The notes: generated by a model not told the origin, from the letters alone. A DNA stretch of 64,000 bases from Leptospiraceae bacterium (GCA_024233865.1 JACKPA010000012.1:124001-188000), one strand, 5' to 3'; positions 44,205-53,312 are shown, numbered from the stretch's first letter. Numbers and translations are program-made.

Positions 44205-45260
44205 ATGGCTGATTTTATTCAAAAGAAAATGGAAACAAATGGTATTGTTGGTCTTGTCTGTGGAATTGTAAAAGACGGTGAGCTTGCTTGGAAAAAGGCG
44301 TATGGATATGCAGACTTGGAAAATGAAATAGAAGTGAAAACTGATACGATTTTTTTATTGGCTTCTGTTTCCAAAACGGTCACAGCAACCGCCGCTATGA
44401 TTCTCTATGAAAGGGGCGAAATCGATCTGGAAACGGATATTAACGAATATTTGCCATTTCAGGTTATTCATCCCAAGTATTCCGATATTCCGATTACTGC
44501 AAAAATGTTATTAACTCATACATCAAGTATAAGTGATTCTTCTTACAATGAATTAGAAGATTCGGTTTTGTATGTTCGGGAAGATGAAGAAATGGAATAT
44601 GATTTGGCATCCTTATTAGAAGAATATTTTACGGAAGATGGAGAATTTTACGATCCGGAACTTTGCTTTTCTGACAAAAAACCCGGAATCAAATACGATT
44701 ATTCCAATGTCGGAACCTCTCTTTTGGGTTATCTGGTAGAAGTTATTTCTGAGCAGTCGCTAGAAGACTTTTGTAAAGAGAATATTTTCAAGCCCTTAGG
44801 GATGAAAAATACTTCTTGGTTTTTGAAAAATTTGGATTTGGAAAAGGTCACCCTACCGTATTATGATTCGGAAAATACAAACGGACACTATGAAAGTCCT
44901 GATTATCCGGACGGAATGTTACGTTCCACAGTTGAAGATATGGCAAGGTTTTTAATTATGTTTATCCAAAATGGTGAATACAAAGGCAAACGTATTTTGC
45001 AGGAAAAAACTGCTGAACTCATGAAAGACACTCATTTTGAATACAAAGAAGAAGGGGAAACAAACAGAATCGGCTTGACTTGGTATTACTTGGATTATGG
45101 AGATGATGAAAGCTATCTAGGTCATGCTGGTAGCGAAGAAGGTGTAACAACTAGCATGTTTTATGAAGTAAATTCGGAAGTTGGAGTATTGGTATTTTGT
45201 AACACATCGAACGCAGAAATATCGGAAATCGAAGATTATCTTTTTCAGCTTGAGTTATAG
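44205..45260 (+). CDS. Serine hydrolase of the beta-lactamase/AmpC-like family
   Basis: 351 aa from ATG 44205. Ser54-x-x-Lys57 ('LASVSKTVTA') and Tyr164-x-Asn166 ('YDYSNVGTSLLGY') are the active-site motifs of class-C-like penicillin-binding and esterase proteins, and 'HAGSEEG' stands in the place of the third KTG-type motif. No signal peptide is seen, so a cytoplasmic esterase or peptidase is more likely than a resistance enzyme. It is tightly linked to the PD-(D/E)XK pair, which is unusual. Confidence 0.82.
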   Translation: MADFIQKKMETNGIVGLVCGIVKDGELAWKKAYGYADLENEIEVKTDTIFLLASVSKTVTATAAMILYERGEIDLETDINEYLPFQVIHPKYSDIPITAKMLLTHTSSISDSSYNELEDSVLYVREDEEMEYDLASLLEEYFTEDGEFYDPELCFSDKKPGIKYDYSNVGTSLLGYLVEVISEQSLEDFCKENIFKPLGMKNTSWFLKNLDLEKVTLPYYDSENTNGHYESPDYPDGMLRSTVEDMARFLIMFIQNGEYKGKRILQEKTAELMKDTHFEYKEEGETNRIGLTWYYLDYGDDESYLGHAGSEEGVTTSMFYEVNSEVGVLVFCNTSNAEISEIEDYLFQLEL

Positions 45261-45547
45261 TTTAACTGGCTTGCTTCGCAGAACTTGTTTTCTTTGATTG
45301 TAGTTCGTAGCCATAAAAATTCCATATCTTGGCATTTTCTATCTTCTTCACCATATTTTTTTCCAAGAATCTTTTGGATATAATAAGCATCATCTTTGTC
45401 ATCCTCTAATTCACCTCTCAACAATGGGATTAGTTCTATGAAATATTGAATCAAGGAATCTTTATGTTCATCAATATATTTAACTCTTTCCTATTTTTGC
45501 CGATCAATAGGGAGCTTTTCGGCTAACCAAATGTTTTCATCTTTCAT
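45245..45547 (-). pseudogene. Gene downstream of mqsA, broken by an in-frame stop
   Basis: An ATG at 45547 overlaps the mqsA stop by 4 nt and opens a frame 'KDENIWLAEKLPIDRQK' that meets a TAG (45491-45493) at codon 19. After the TAG the same frame continues 80 codons to 45245 ('YFIELIPLLRGELEDDKDDAYYIQKILGKKYGEEDRKCQDMEFLWLRTTI'). Without that TAG it would be a 100-aa third gene of the MqsRA operon. A downstream start at 45454 could still give a shorter product. No family recognised. Confidence 0.6.
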
Positions 45548-45954
45548 CGAAAGTTCTCTTTCTTAAGCCTTTCTAATTCTGATTTAAGTGGAAGTTTGAC
45601 TCCATAGTCATTCATTGCATATTTGATAAGACCTTCTTTAAGCATTATCGAAACTCTTTGTTTGGATACTCCTAAAACATCTGCTATCTCGTTAGAAGGA
45701 ACTAAATCCGAAAGTGTAACTGTAGACGACAGGTATTTAGCTTTATGGTAAGCCATTTCAGCTCGTATTTTGTTCATGGATATTTGTGTGAAAAATCCAT
45801 CTTTGCAATTATTACAGAAATATCCTTTTAGCCCAGCAACTTCAAAAGGTTTGATGTTTTTTGATTTGTAAGTACGTGAAATATCCTTATGGAAAACCAT
45901 ACTTCCTTTTGTTCCACATAGTGGACAGTCTATCCATTTTTTATCTTTTGCCAT
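45544..45954 (-). CDS. mqsA: MqsA-type antitoxin (zinc finger + HTH)
   Basis: 136 aa. The N-terminal zinc site is Cys10-x-x-Cys13 ('DCPLCGTKG') with Cys47-x-x-Cys50 ('YFCNNCKDG'). The C-terminal half has a helix-turn-helix ('NEIADVLGVSKQRVSIMLKEG') for operator binding. This two-part layout is that of MqsA, which neutralises MqsR and represses the operon. The gene starts 1 nt after the mqsR stop, i.e. toxin first as in E. coli. Confidence 0.85.
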   Translation of the reverse strand: MAKDKKWIDCPLCGTKGSMVFHKDISRTYKSKNIKPFEVAGLKGYFCNNCKDGFFTQISMNKIRAEMAYHKAKYLSSTVTLSDLVPSNEIADVLGVSKQRVSIMLKEGLIKYAMNDYGVKLPLKSELERLKKENFR

Positions 45955-45955
45955 T

Positions 45956-46264
45956 TTAAAACCTCCTTTTAAAACTTATAACAATCAATAATTTCCCTTC
46001 GTAAATTGTGATTTTTATGTAAGCTTCTACTCCTTTAACTAATTTTCTATACACATCCTGCCAGCCAGATTGCTGTTGCGATTTCATACTCTTATAAAAA
46101 TTGTTTTCTTTCAAAGTCTCGACTTCTTTCATTATCTCGTATTCTTCTAGTTCAAAATCGTCAAAAGCACTTTCTATGGCTGTATCTGTAATATTATAAT
46201 TCCCCTCCGATAAGAGTTTTCTAACTTTTTCTAATTTGTATTTTGGAGTATCCTTTTCTAGCAT
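45956..46264 (-). CDS. mqsR: MqsR-type mRNA interferase toxin
   Basis: 102 aa. 'TPKYKLEKVRKLLSEGNYNIT', 'FYKSMKSQQQSGWQDVYR' and the C-terminal strand 'AYIKITIYEGKLLIVISFK' follow the order of E. coli MqsR, a RelE-fold RNase that cuts mRNA at GCU sites. It is the first gene of the operon, and an A+T-rich promoter-like region lies upstream (46265-46330). Confidence 0.88.
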   Translation of the reverse strand: MLEKDTPKYKLEKVRKLLSEGNYNITDTAIESAFDDFELEEYEIMKEVETLKENNFYKSMKSQQQSGWQDVYRKLVKGVEAYIKITIYEGKLLIVISFKRRF

Positions 46265-46407
46265 TTATATAGAATTAATTATTATATTGATTAAGTCAAT
46301 ATAATAAACTATCTTTACTAAAAATTTTCTCTTCTATATGCTCAGGAAGAAAAATTGTATTTTGTTACCCGTTTTTGAGAAAAAAAGAGTCCTTAAACAA
46401 GTAGAAA

Positions 46408-46515
46408 ATGATCCAAATTGAGCAAATCTATAAATTGAATATTTCTATAAACGAGTATGATATATCTTGTTATGAAGATTTAGCAAATCATCTATTTGTA
46501 GAAGAGGAATATTAA
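46408..46515 (+). CDS. Short 35-codon ORF, uncertain
   Basis: ATG to TAA with an acidic product (MIQIEQIYKLNISINEYDIS then CYEDLANHLFVEEEY). No good ribosome binding site. It could be a remnant of an antitoxin-like gene in the gap between mqsR and the Uma2 gene. The remaining bases of this gap show nothing else. Confidence 0.2.
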   Translation: MIQIEQIYKLNISINEYDISCYEDLANHLFVEEEY

Positions 46516-46516
46516 A

Positions 46517-47182
46517 TCATCCCAAAGAACCTGTAATCATTTCTTGTAACCATCTACGTAAATTTCTCTCGGCTTCCATTTCGTCTATACCACAGGCTTC
46601 TATAAATTCATAAAGCTTATTTTTTTTTACCCAGATAGGAAAAGTGGGACTATTTTCTACTTCAATATATTTTCCATTACGCAACTGATAAATTCGTAGG
46701 ATTTCACCATTATAACGCCACAATTCAGGGACACCCATTGCTGAGTATATGCGGGGTTTGTCCATGTTAGTATGAGTAATATCTACTTCTACAACTATAT
46801 CAGGTGGAGGATCTGTTTTTAAGCTTACTTTCTTTCTGGCAACCTTGGGTTGATTTTGAATGTAATAGCACTTATCAGGTTCGGCACTTTTTTCCAGTTC
46901 GGAATAGCTGAGAGTTGTAGAACCCATTGTTTTGATTTTTAGCCCTAACTCAAATATTAAATTGCGGATAAAAATACCTATTAATTCTGCGTATCTTTCA
47001 TGTTCTTCTGGAGGCATAGTAATTTCTAAAGTACCGCTGTCATAGGTTATTCTGGTAGCACGATTGTCTCCCAAATCCAATACTATTTTTTCATACCTTT
47101 TCCAAGTAATATTGTATAATATTTTACGTTCTTCAGCAGGTATGATGGCAATTTTTGGTTCAAGGGTTGTTGCTACTGTCAA
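46517..47182 (-). CDS. Uma2-family (DUF820) PD-(D/E)XK endonuclease-like protein
   Basis: 221 aa. 'YDSGTLEITMPPEEHERYAELIGIFI', 'EPDKCYYI' (Glu101, Asp103) and 'DPPPDIVVEVDITH' (Asp128, Glu132) are the Uma2 motifs, and the C-terminus includes 'YSAMGVPELWRYNG'. Uma2 proteins are common in cyanobacteria and other repeat-rich genomes and have a restriction-endonuclease-like fold of unknown biological role. It stands alone between accessory genes. Confidence 0.88.
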   Translation of the reverse strand: MTVATTLEPKIAIIPAEERKILYNITWKRYEKIVLDLGDNRATRITYDSGTLEITMPPEEHERYAELIGIFIRNLIFELGLKIKTMGSTTLSYSELEKSAEPDKCYYIQNQPKVARKKVSLKTDPPPDIVVEVDITHTNMDKPRIYSAMGVPELWRYNGEILRIYQLRNGKYIEVENSPTFPIWVKKNKLYEFIEACGIDEMEAERNLRRWLQEMITGSLG

Positions 47183-47237
47183 GTTATTTTCTCCGGAAAC
47201 CAGCGTTGCTTTAATTATAGAGATTTCCGAATGAGAT

Positions 47238-47375
47238 ATGTCAACAAAATTAAAAAGTTCATGGAATAATCAACCGAATTTGGTTCTTAAACAAGCAGAA
47301 AATTTTTATTGCTACCATTTTATACCAGAATTAGTATGTTTTCAAGAGTTACCTAAAATAATTTGGTTAGGTTAA
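47238..47375 (+). CDS. Short 45-codon ORF, uncertain
   Basis: An open frame from ATG 47238 ('STKLKSSWNNQPNLVLKQAE') to the TAA at 47373-47375. It has no clear ribosome binding site. 'VLKQAEN' resembles an out-of-frame stretch near 46390 ('VLKQVEN'), so both may be scraps of one older gene. It is the only notable item in the gap between the Uma2 gene and the PD-(D/E)XK remnant. Confidence 0.2.
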   Translation: MSTKLKSSWNNQPNLVLKQAENFYCYHFIPELVCFQELPKIIWLG

Positions 47376-47399
47376 AATTAAATTTATGTGCTAAAAAAT

Positions 47400-47597
47400 A
47401 TAAGGAAAGTTATGGCATACAATACGTTTACTAATGAAAAAATAATCGAGCAATTCGGATTAACAGTTGTTACTACCGGTTTGGAGTGGAGATTTCTGCA
47501 ACTCGCTGGTAATATTTTATATATACAGCACAAATCTTATGAATTGGAGAACCTCGAAACCATTCTTGGGGTTCTTTATAAAATGGTTACGGAGTAA
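47400..47597 (+). pseudogene. Deleted PD-(D/E)XK 'MAYxxF' family remnant
   Basis: About 65 aa from 'MAYNTFTNEKIIEQFGLT', the family N-terminus, joined directly to the family C-terminus 'VTTGLEWRFLQLAGNILYI...LETILGVLYKM'. Compared with the members at 42945 and 43595, the central 130 or so residues, including the whole nuclease core, have been deleted in frame. The codons remain open, so a short product is possible. It lies 4 nt before the RND gene. Confidence 0.7.
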
Positions 47598-47601
47598 TAG
47601 A

Positions 47602-50600
47602 ATGAAACACATAGTAAAATTTTTTGTCGAAAGACCCATGTTGGCAAATTTGATTATCATTTTTGTATTTGGTGCCGGAATTTTATCTATCTCTAAGATG
47701 AGAAAGGAAGCATTTCCGGAAGTCAATTTGGGGAAAATTGTTATAACCTCCATATACCCAGGTGCTTCGGCAGCTGATGTGGAAATCAACGTTACGGTTC
47801 CTGTTGAAGATGCCGTTAAAGAGTTGGAAGGAATTAAGGAATTAACTTCTTTTTCAAGGGAAGGAATTTCTATTGTAACCGTAACGGCGGACGAAGACCT
47901 TAATGCCTACGGATTGCAAAAATTGTATCGAGACGTTGATAATGCAGTTTCCAATATTTCCGATTTTCCTGCCGGGTTAAAGGGTAAACCGGAAATAGAT
48001 GAAATTTCCTCCGGGGATATGCCCATTTTAGAGCTTGCTTTCTCCGGACCTTACGAAGAGCTAAAAGACTTTTTGCCTAACTTAAAAGATGAGATGACTT
48101 TGTTGGAAGGAGTTTCCAAAGTCAAGGTGGTTGGTTTGGGAGATGAGGAATTGCACATTCTTGTTGATCCCAAAAAGGCAAAAAAAGAATACCTTGATTT
48201 ACTGACCATTGCTCAAGCAATCCGAAAAAGGAATTTAGACGGGAGTGGGGGAACGTTAAAATCTTTCTTAAGTGAGAAAAAAATCGTATCTTATGAAAAA
48301 TTTGACAAACCGGAAGAGATTTTAGAAACAATTGTTAGAATGTCACCTGACGGATACGGTGTGAAACTTCGAGACGTTGCCACTGTGGAATACCACCCGG
48401 AGGACTTGAAACTGAAAGTCCGAAACAACGGAGAATATGGTGCATCTCTTCTCGTTATGAAAAAAACGAATGCGGATATTGTTCGCACTTTAGATGGTAT
48501 TTCCGGATATTTGGATAAAACGCATTTCCCCAAAAATGTAAAGTATAAAAAGCTAAACGATGGTTCCAAACTTACAAGAAACAGAATTAGCTTGGTAATG
48601 GGAAATGCTATTATAGGATTTATTTTGGTTGTTATAGTATTATTTTTAACCTTTGATATAAAAACGGCTATTTGGACTGCTTTTGGTATTCCCTTTTCTT
48701 TGATGGGTTGTATATTTATTTTATATTTGTATGGTATGGCTTTTAATATGTTTCTTTTGGGTGGATTTATCCTTGTGGTAGGGATGCTTGTGGATGATGC
48801 CATTGTTATATCGGAAACAATCAACTCAATGGTGGAAAAAGGGCACAGTTCTGTTGAGGCTGCTTCTCTGGCAGTGGAATCCATGTGGACTCCGGTGCTT
48901 GCTTCTTCCGCAACTACTATGGCAGCATTTTTACCTTTGGTTAGTTTAGGAGGGCTTCCAGGAAAATTTATTTATATCATTCCTTTGATTGTGGTATTGT
49001 CTCTTGCGGTATCTTTGTTTGAGAGCTATTTTATATTGCCAGTTCATTTGGCTCATGCTAAATACAAGAAAAAGGAAAAAAAAGCTTTTATTGAAAAGCT
49101 GGAAAATTCTTATGAGTTTGTACTACAAAAAGTCTTTATCCATAAAAAGAAATTTTTTGTCTTAATCATTTTATTGTTTGTATTGACTGTGTTTGTTGCC
49201 AAAAACTTTCTTAAAAAAGAGCCATTTCCCCAAGAAGGTTCGGAAGGATTTATTATCAATGTGCTTCTTGAAAAAGGCTCTAGCTTAGAAAAAACCGAAT
49301 CCGTAGTTGCAAAAATTGATGAATTTATAAAAAAGCTCCCCTCTGACGAGTTAGACGGGTTTAGCTCTAGAATTGGTACGAATAGCGAATCTGCCCTCAT
49401 GGAAAGAGGAAGCCTTCCTAATACGGCAGTGATTTTTGTATACCTTCATTCATTTGAAAACAGGAAAAGAACAGCCGAACAAATTAGAGAATCTTTGGTT
49501 GCCGAACTGGAAAAAAGTGACGTAAAAAAAGAAGTAAAAAACTTATCCTCTCACATTATAAGGTTTGGACCACCTTTGGGCAGACCATTTGAAATACGTG
49601 TTGTCCATAATAATTCTGCAATTAGAAAAAAGAAAACACAAGAAATCAAAAAGTATCTGTCCGGAATAGAAGGTGTTTATGACATTGATGACGATGATAT
49701 AGAAGGAAAGGATGAGCTGAATTTGCAAATCAATCATAAGTTGCTTGCAAGTACCGGTTTAACTGTAGAAGACGTTTTAAATACTATCGGATTTGCGTTT
49801 GAAGGAAGGTTGATCACAGATTTGGTAACGGTTGATAAAAAACTGGATTTTCGTTTGCGAATGAATGAAAAATCAAGAGCAGATATAAATTTTTTACATA
49901 ATATTCCCATACTAAATCGCACAGGTCAAGAAATTAATTTGAGTCCCATTATTTCCATTAAAGAATCTAAGTCATCCGATGAATTTATGCACCTAAATGG
50001 AAAACGGTATACGGCAGTTTATGGCAACCTGAATAAAGACATCATTTCTCCCAGTCAGATATTGGAGAAAGTTCGCGCTCACTATAAAGACGAAAGAGAA
50101 GTGAAATTAGAATATTCCGGTGAGCCGGTGGAAAACGCCAAAATATTCAGCAATCTTATAGTGGCTTCGATTTTGGCTTTTGTTGCTGTGTACCTGATAA
50201 TAGCGTTAATTTTTAATTCTTACTTGAAGCCATTAATTGTAATTCTTGCGATTCCGTTGGGGATTATTGGAGTAATCTTATCCGTATTTGTCCATGGTAT
50301 GGCTTTGTCTATGTTTGTGGGGGTTGCTCTGATTGGTCTTATGGGAGTTATTGTAAATAATTCCATTGTTATGATCTACACCTCTTCCCAAAATGCCGAA
50401 GATGGAGATTTAACAGATGAGCACATAATCGAAGGAGCAAAAAGTAGGCTCAGACCAATTCTTTTGACAACAACTACAACCATTCTAGGACTTTTACCAA
50501 CGGCTTATGGTTTTGGCGGTTATGATCCTGTCCTTTCTCCCATGAGTTTGGCATTGTCTTATGGTTTACTGTTTGGTACAATTATTGTATTGCTGTTTAT

Positions 50601-50640
50601 TCCGGCAATTTACTCGGTAGGGAAAAAGTATTTAACGTGA
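47602..50640 (+). CDS. RND-family efflux permease (AcrB/HAE1-like)
   Basis: 1012 aa from ATG 47602, chosen because 'MKHIVKFFVERPMLANLIII' is the standard RND N-terminus. Twelve transmembrane helices are arranged in two halves, each with a large periplasmic loop. Helix 4 has 'VGMLVDDAIVISETIN' with the proton-relay Asp pair, and the second half has 'GVIVNNSIVMIY', where the Asp positions are not conserved, as is usual. Length and motifs fit HAE1/heavy-metal-type pumps driven by protons. The periplasmic adaptor and outer-membrane channel are not in the neighbourhood. Confidence 0.92.
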   Translation: MKHIVKFFVERPMLANLIIIFVFGAGILSISKMRKEAFPEVNLGKIVITSIYPGASAADVEINVTVPVEDAVKELEGIKELTSFSREGISIVTVTADEDLNAYGLQKLYRDVDNAVSNISDFPAGLKGKPEIDEISSGDMPILELAFSGPYEELKDFLPNLKDEMTLLEGVSKVKVVGLGDEELHILVDPKKAKKEYLDLLTIAQAIRKRNLDGSGGTLKSFLSEKKIVSYEKFDKPEEILETIVRMSPDGYGVKLRDVATVEYHPEDLKLKVRNNGEYGASLLVMKKTNADIVRTLDGISGYLDKTHFPKNVKYKKLNDGSKLTRNRISLVMGNAIIGFILVVIVLFLTFDIKTAIWTAFGIPFSLMGCIFILYLYGMAFNMFLLGGFILVVGMLVDDAIVISETINSMVEKGHSSVEAASLAVESMWTPVLASSATTMAAFLPLVSLGGLPGKFIYIIPLIVVLSLAVSLFESYFILPVHLAHAKYKKKEKKAFIEKLENSYEFVLQKVFIHKKKFFVLIILLFVLTVFVAKNFLKKEPFPQEGSEGFIINVLLEKGSSLEKTESVVAKIDEFIKKLPSDELDGFSSRIGTNSESALMERGSLPNTAVIFVYLHSFENRKRTAEQIRESLVAELEKSDVKKEVKNLSSHIIRFGPPLGRPFEIRVVHNNSAIRKKKTQEIKKYLSGIEGVYDIDDDDIEGKDELNLQINHKLLASTGLTVEDVLNTIGFAFEGRLITDLVTVDKKLDFRLRMNEKSRADINFLHNIPILNRTGQEINLSPIISIKESKSSDEFMHLNGKRYTAVYGNLNKDIISPSQILEKVRAHYKDEREVKLEYSGEPVENAKIFSNLIVASILAFVAVYLIIALIFNSYLKPLIVILAIPLGIIGVILSVFVHGMALSMFVGVALIGLMGVIVNNSIVMIYTSSQNAEDGDLTDEHIIEGAKSRLRPILLTTTTTILGLLPTAYGFGGYDPVLSPMSLALSYGLLFGTIIVLLFIPAIYSVGKKYLT

Positions 50641-51085
50641 GGTTTGATTTTAATGCTATAGGCAAAATTTGATGAAAGTTATCCGATATTAAGCTACAGA
50701 AGACCTCGTTATCGCTCAATCCCTAATTTTTTATAGACTTGTTAGGCAGGAATTGGTTTTCTACCTTCGAGTCTCTTTTTTTGTATTTCTAAAAGATTTT
50801 GTTTAATTAAATTCTTCTTTTAATTCCAATCCTTCGTCAAGGTCAGATAGAAACTCTTCTAATGTTTCCGCTACTGTTTTTAAAAGCTATTCTGAAAGTA
50901 ATTTATAAAAACAAATTCAACAAATTATTATTTCCTTTTTAGGTAACTTTCTACATATTTTGATTAATTGTATTTAAAATAAATTATTTAACAATAAAAT
51001 TCCTTTATGAATATTTAATTAAATCTTGTATTTTTTTATTTTCCTTGCAAGATGGTAATTAGTAAGGTAAATTAGGAGAACTATA
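50641..51085. other. Intergenic region with an antitoxin-like scrap and the lipase-1 promoter
   Basis: 445 nt. On the minus strand, about 50746-50885 reads as two frames of one small helical protein ('TVAETLEEFLSDLDEGLELKEEF' and, after a frameshift, 'NLLEIQKKRLEGRKPIPA'), which looks like a decayed antitoxin. The last 165 nt are A+T-rich and nearly identical to the region before the second lipase (52165-52330), so they carry the duplicated promoter. No other gene is visible. Confidence 0.5.
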
Positions 51086-52015
51086 ATGAAAAAGCTAGGA
51101 CTATTATTTTCAGTTTTAGCGCTGACATTAACGATGTCAGCCACAGGAATTTCGGCAGGAGCATTAAGCGGTCAATGCTACGTTTTGGTCCATGGAATAT
51201 TGGGCTTTGATGATACAAACGGACTTGCAAATGGTCTTGTTAAATATTGGGGTGGATTAGACGGATACCTCAGAGGTCAAGGAGCTAAAGTTGCTACACC
51301 AGGAAGTTCGGCTGCCAATGACTTGGCTACAAGAGCAGGTCAGATTAAGAGCTTTTTGGAAGGAACTTCAAGCAATCCAGGCTGGAGAATTACCAATGGT
51401 TGTGCTAAAGTGCATCTAATTGGTCACTCTCAAGGTGGTCTAGTTTCCCGATATTTGGTAAAAAACCTAAGTTATTCAAGCAAAGTTGCTTCCGTAACTT
51501 CGGTAAATACTCCTCATAAAGGAAGCCCTGTTGCTGATGTTGTTTTGGCTGTGATTCCTAGTTGGTTGCAACCGTTTGTGAATGTTGTTCTTAGCACATT
51601 TGCAACAATAATGTATCGTGATGGTCGTCCGCAAGACGTAGTTGCAATGGGAAAATCGTTAACGGTTTCGTATTGTAACACTTTTAATTCCAGTACACCA
51701 AACGTGTCTGGAATTAGCTATTACTCTTATGGATCAACAATGGCTTGGGCTGACCTAATCCAACATCCACTTATGGGTATTACCTACCCTGCAACATGGG
51801 CAGGTGGATTGGCTTATGGACAAGGTTCTGCAAATGATGGTATTGTTCCTGAATCTTCCCAAAAGTGGGGAACATGGAAAGGTGGACCAAGCACATATTG
51901 GTATGCCACAGGGATAGATCATTTAGAAGCAACCAATTTTGAGTGGTGGGGACAAAACTACTACGATGTTAATGGCTATTACTTAAAAATAGCTAAAAAC
52001 GCTGCAGGTCTGTAG
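51086..52015 (+). CDS. Secreted triacylglycerol lipase, copy 1 (family I-like)
   Basis: 309 aa. Signal peptide about 1-24 ('LGLLFSVLALTLTMSATGISAG'). Core: 'CYVLVHGILGFDD' (oxyanion region), 'GHSQGGL' with Ser115, 'GSANDGIVP' with Asp251 and 'ATGIDHLEATNFEW' with His279. This is the layout of Pseudomonas/Burkholderia family I lipases, which need a dedicated membrane foldase. AGGAGA lies 6 nt upstream. A rho-independent terminator follows at 52040. A nearly identical copy and a foldase-like gene lie downstream. The family in spirochaetes is unusual. Confidence 0.9.
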   Translation: MKKLGLLFSVLALTLTMSATGISAGALSGQCYVLVHGILGFDDTNGLANGLVKYWGGLDGYLRGQGAKVATPGSSAANDLATRAGQIKSFLEGTSSNPGWRITNGCAKVHLIGHSQGGLVSRYLVKNLSYSSKVASVTSVNTPHKGSPVADVVLAVIPSWLQPFVNVVLSTFATIMYRDGRPQDVVAMGKSLTVSYCNTFNSSTPNVSGISYYSYGSTMAWADLIQHPLMGITYPATWAGGLAYGQGSANDGIVPESSQKWGTWKGGPSTYWYATGIDHLEATNFEWWGQNYYDVNGYYLKIAKNAAGL

Positions 52016-52331
52016 TAAGGAGTACCCTCCAATTTATTTAACCGGGAGCGAAAACTCCCGGTTTTGAATCTAATTTTGCAAAAGTACGTCTTATGTCCCA
52101 TGGTTTTTTTTAAAAACTTTTAGTTCGAAATTTTAGGATACAAAAAAAGAAAGAAAACAAATTCAACAAATTCTTATTTCCATTTTAGGAAACTTTCGAC
52201 CTATCTTGATTAAGTGTTTTGGAAATAAATTACTTAACAAAAACTTTCCTTATAAATATTTAATTAATTCTTGTATTTTTTTTATTTTTTTAGTCCTATG
52301 GTAATTAGTAAGGTAAATTAGGAGAACTATA
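52016..52331. other. Intergenic region between the two lipase genes
   Basis: 316 nt with a terminator (52040-52063) and then an A+T-rich stretch whose last 165 nt repeat the upstream region of lipase 1, including the ribosome binding site block 'AAGGTAAATTAGGAGAACT'. The duplication therefore carried promoter and gene together. Confidence 0.75.
52040..52066 (+). terminator. Rho-independent terminator of lipase 1
   Basis: AACCGGGAG (52040-52048), a 6-nt loop and CTCCCGGTT (52055-52063) form a 9-bp stem followed by TTT. It is the strongest terminator I see in the window. Confidence 0.85.
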
Positions 52332-53261
52332 ATGAAAAAGCTAGGACTATTATTTTCAGTTTTAGCGCTGACATTAACGATGTCAGCCACAGGAATTTCG
52401 GCAGGAGCATTAAGCGGTCAATGCTACGTTTTGGTCCATGGAATATTGGGCTTTGATGATACACACGGACTCGCAGGTGGTCTTGTTAAATATTGGGGCG
52501 GATTAGACGGATACCTCAGAGGTCAAGGAGCTAAAGTTGCTACACCAGGAAGTTCGGCTGCCAATGACTTGGCTACTAGAGCAGGTCAGATTAAGAGCTT
52601 TTTGGAAGGAACTTCAAGCAATCCAGGCTGGAGAATTACCAATGGTTGTGCTAAAGTGCATCTAATTGGTCACTCTCAAGGTGGTCTTGTTTCCCGATAT
52701 TTGGTAAAAAACCTAAGTTATTCAAGCAAAGTTGCTTCCGTAACTTCGGTGAATACGCCTCATGTAGGAAGTCCTGTTGCTGATGTTGTTTTGGGTGTTA
52801 TTCCTAGTTGGTTGCAACCATTTGTGAATGTTGTTCTTAGCACATTTGCAACAATAATGTATCGTGATGGTCGTCCGCAAGACGTAGTTGCAATGGGAAA
52901 ATCGTTAACGGTTTCCTATTGTAAAGCTTTTAATAAGAGTGCACCAAATGTATCCGGACTTAAATACTACTCTTACGGATCAAATATGGCTTGGGCTGAC
53001 CTAATCCAACATCCACTTATGGGTCTTACCTACCCTGCAACATGGGCAGGTGGATTGTTTTACGGACAAGGTTCGGCAAATGATGGTATCGTTCCATTGT
53101 CTTCCCAAAAATGGGGAACATGGAAAGGTGGACCAAGCACATATTGGTATGCCACAGGGATAGATCATTTAGAAGCAACCAATTTTGAGTGGTGGGGACA
53201 AAACTACTACGATGTTAATGGCTATTACTTAAAAATAGCTAAAAACGCTGCAGGTCTGTAG
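52332..53261 (+). CDS. Secreted triacylglycerol lipase, copy 2
   Basis: 309 aa, more than 90% identical by eye to copy 1 over the whole length, with the same signal peptide and the same catalytic Ser115, Asp251 and His279. Differences cluster around residues 45-50, 144-155, 197-215 and 241-260, near the substrate pocket, e.g. 'HGLAGG' for 'NGLANG' and 'LFYGQ' for 'LAYGQ'. The signal peptides have the same nucleotide sequence, so the duplication is recent or is kept homogeneous by gene conversion. Ribosome binding site AGGAGA. Confidence 0.92.
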   Translation: MKKLGLLFSVLALTLTMSATGISAGALSGQCYVLVHGILGFDDTHGLAGGLVKYWGGLDGYLRGQGAKVATPGSSAANDLATRAGQIKSFLEGTSSNPGWRITNGCAKVHLIGHSQGGLVSRYLVKNLSYSSKVASVTSVNTPHVGSPVADVVLGVIPSWLQPFVNVVLSTFATIMYRDGRPQDVVAMGKSLTVSYCKAFNKSAPNVSGLKYYSYGSNMAWADLIQHPLMGLTYPATWAGGLFYGQGSANDGIVPLSSQKWGTWKGGPSTYWYATGIDHLEATNFEWWGQNYYDVNGYYLKIAKNAAGL

Positions 53262-53286
53262 TAGGAGAGTATCCTCCAATTTAATT

Positions 53287-53312
53287 AGCCGGGAGTTAAT
53301 TCTCCCGGTTTT
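53287..53312 (+). terminator. Terminator of lipase 2
   Basis: CCGGGAG (53289-53295), loop TTAATT and CTCCCGG (53302-53308) followed by TTTT. Same stem core as the lipase 1 terminator. The foldase-like gene starts 27 nt later, so its expression needs read-through or its own promoter. Confidence 0.8.

Noticed and set aside
44205..45260. Beta-lactamase resistance gene
   Set aside because: The SxxK and YxN motifs are there, but no signal peptide is visible and the sequence is closer to the broad serine-hydrolase/esterase group.
48291..48884. 197-codon minus-strand reading frame
   Set aside because: It lies wholly inside the RND gene on the other strand. Composition reflects the complementary strand of membrane helices.
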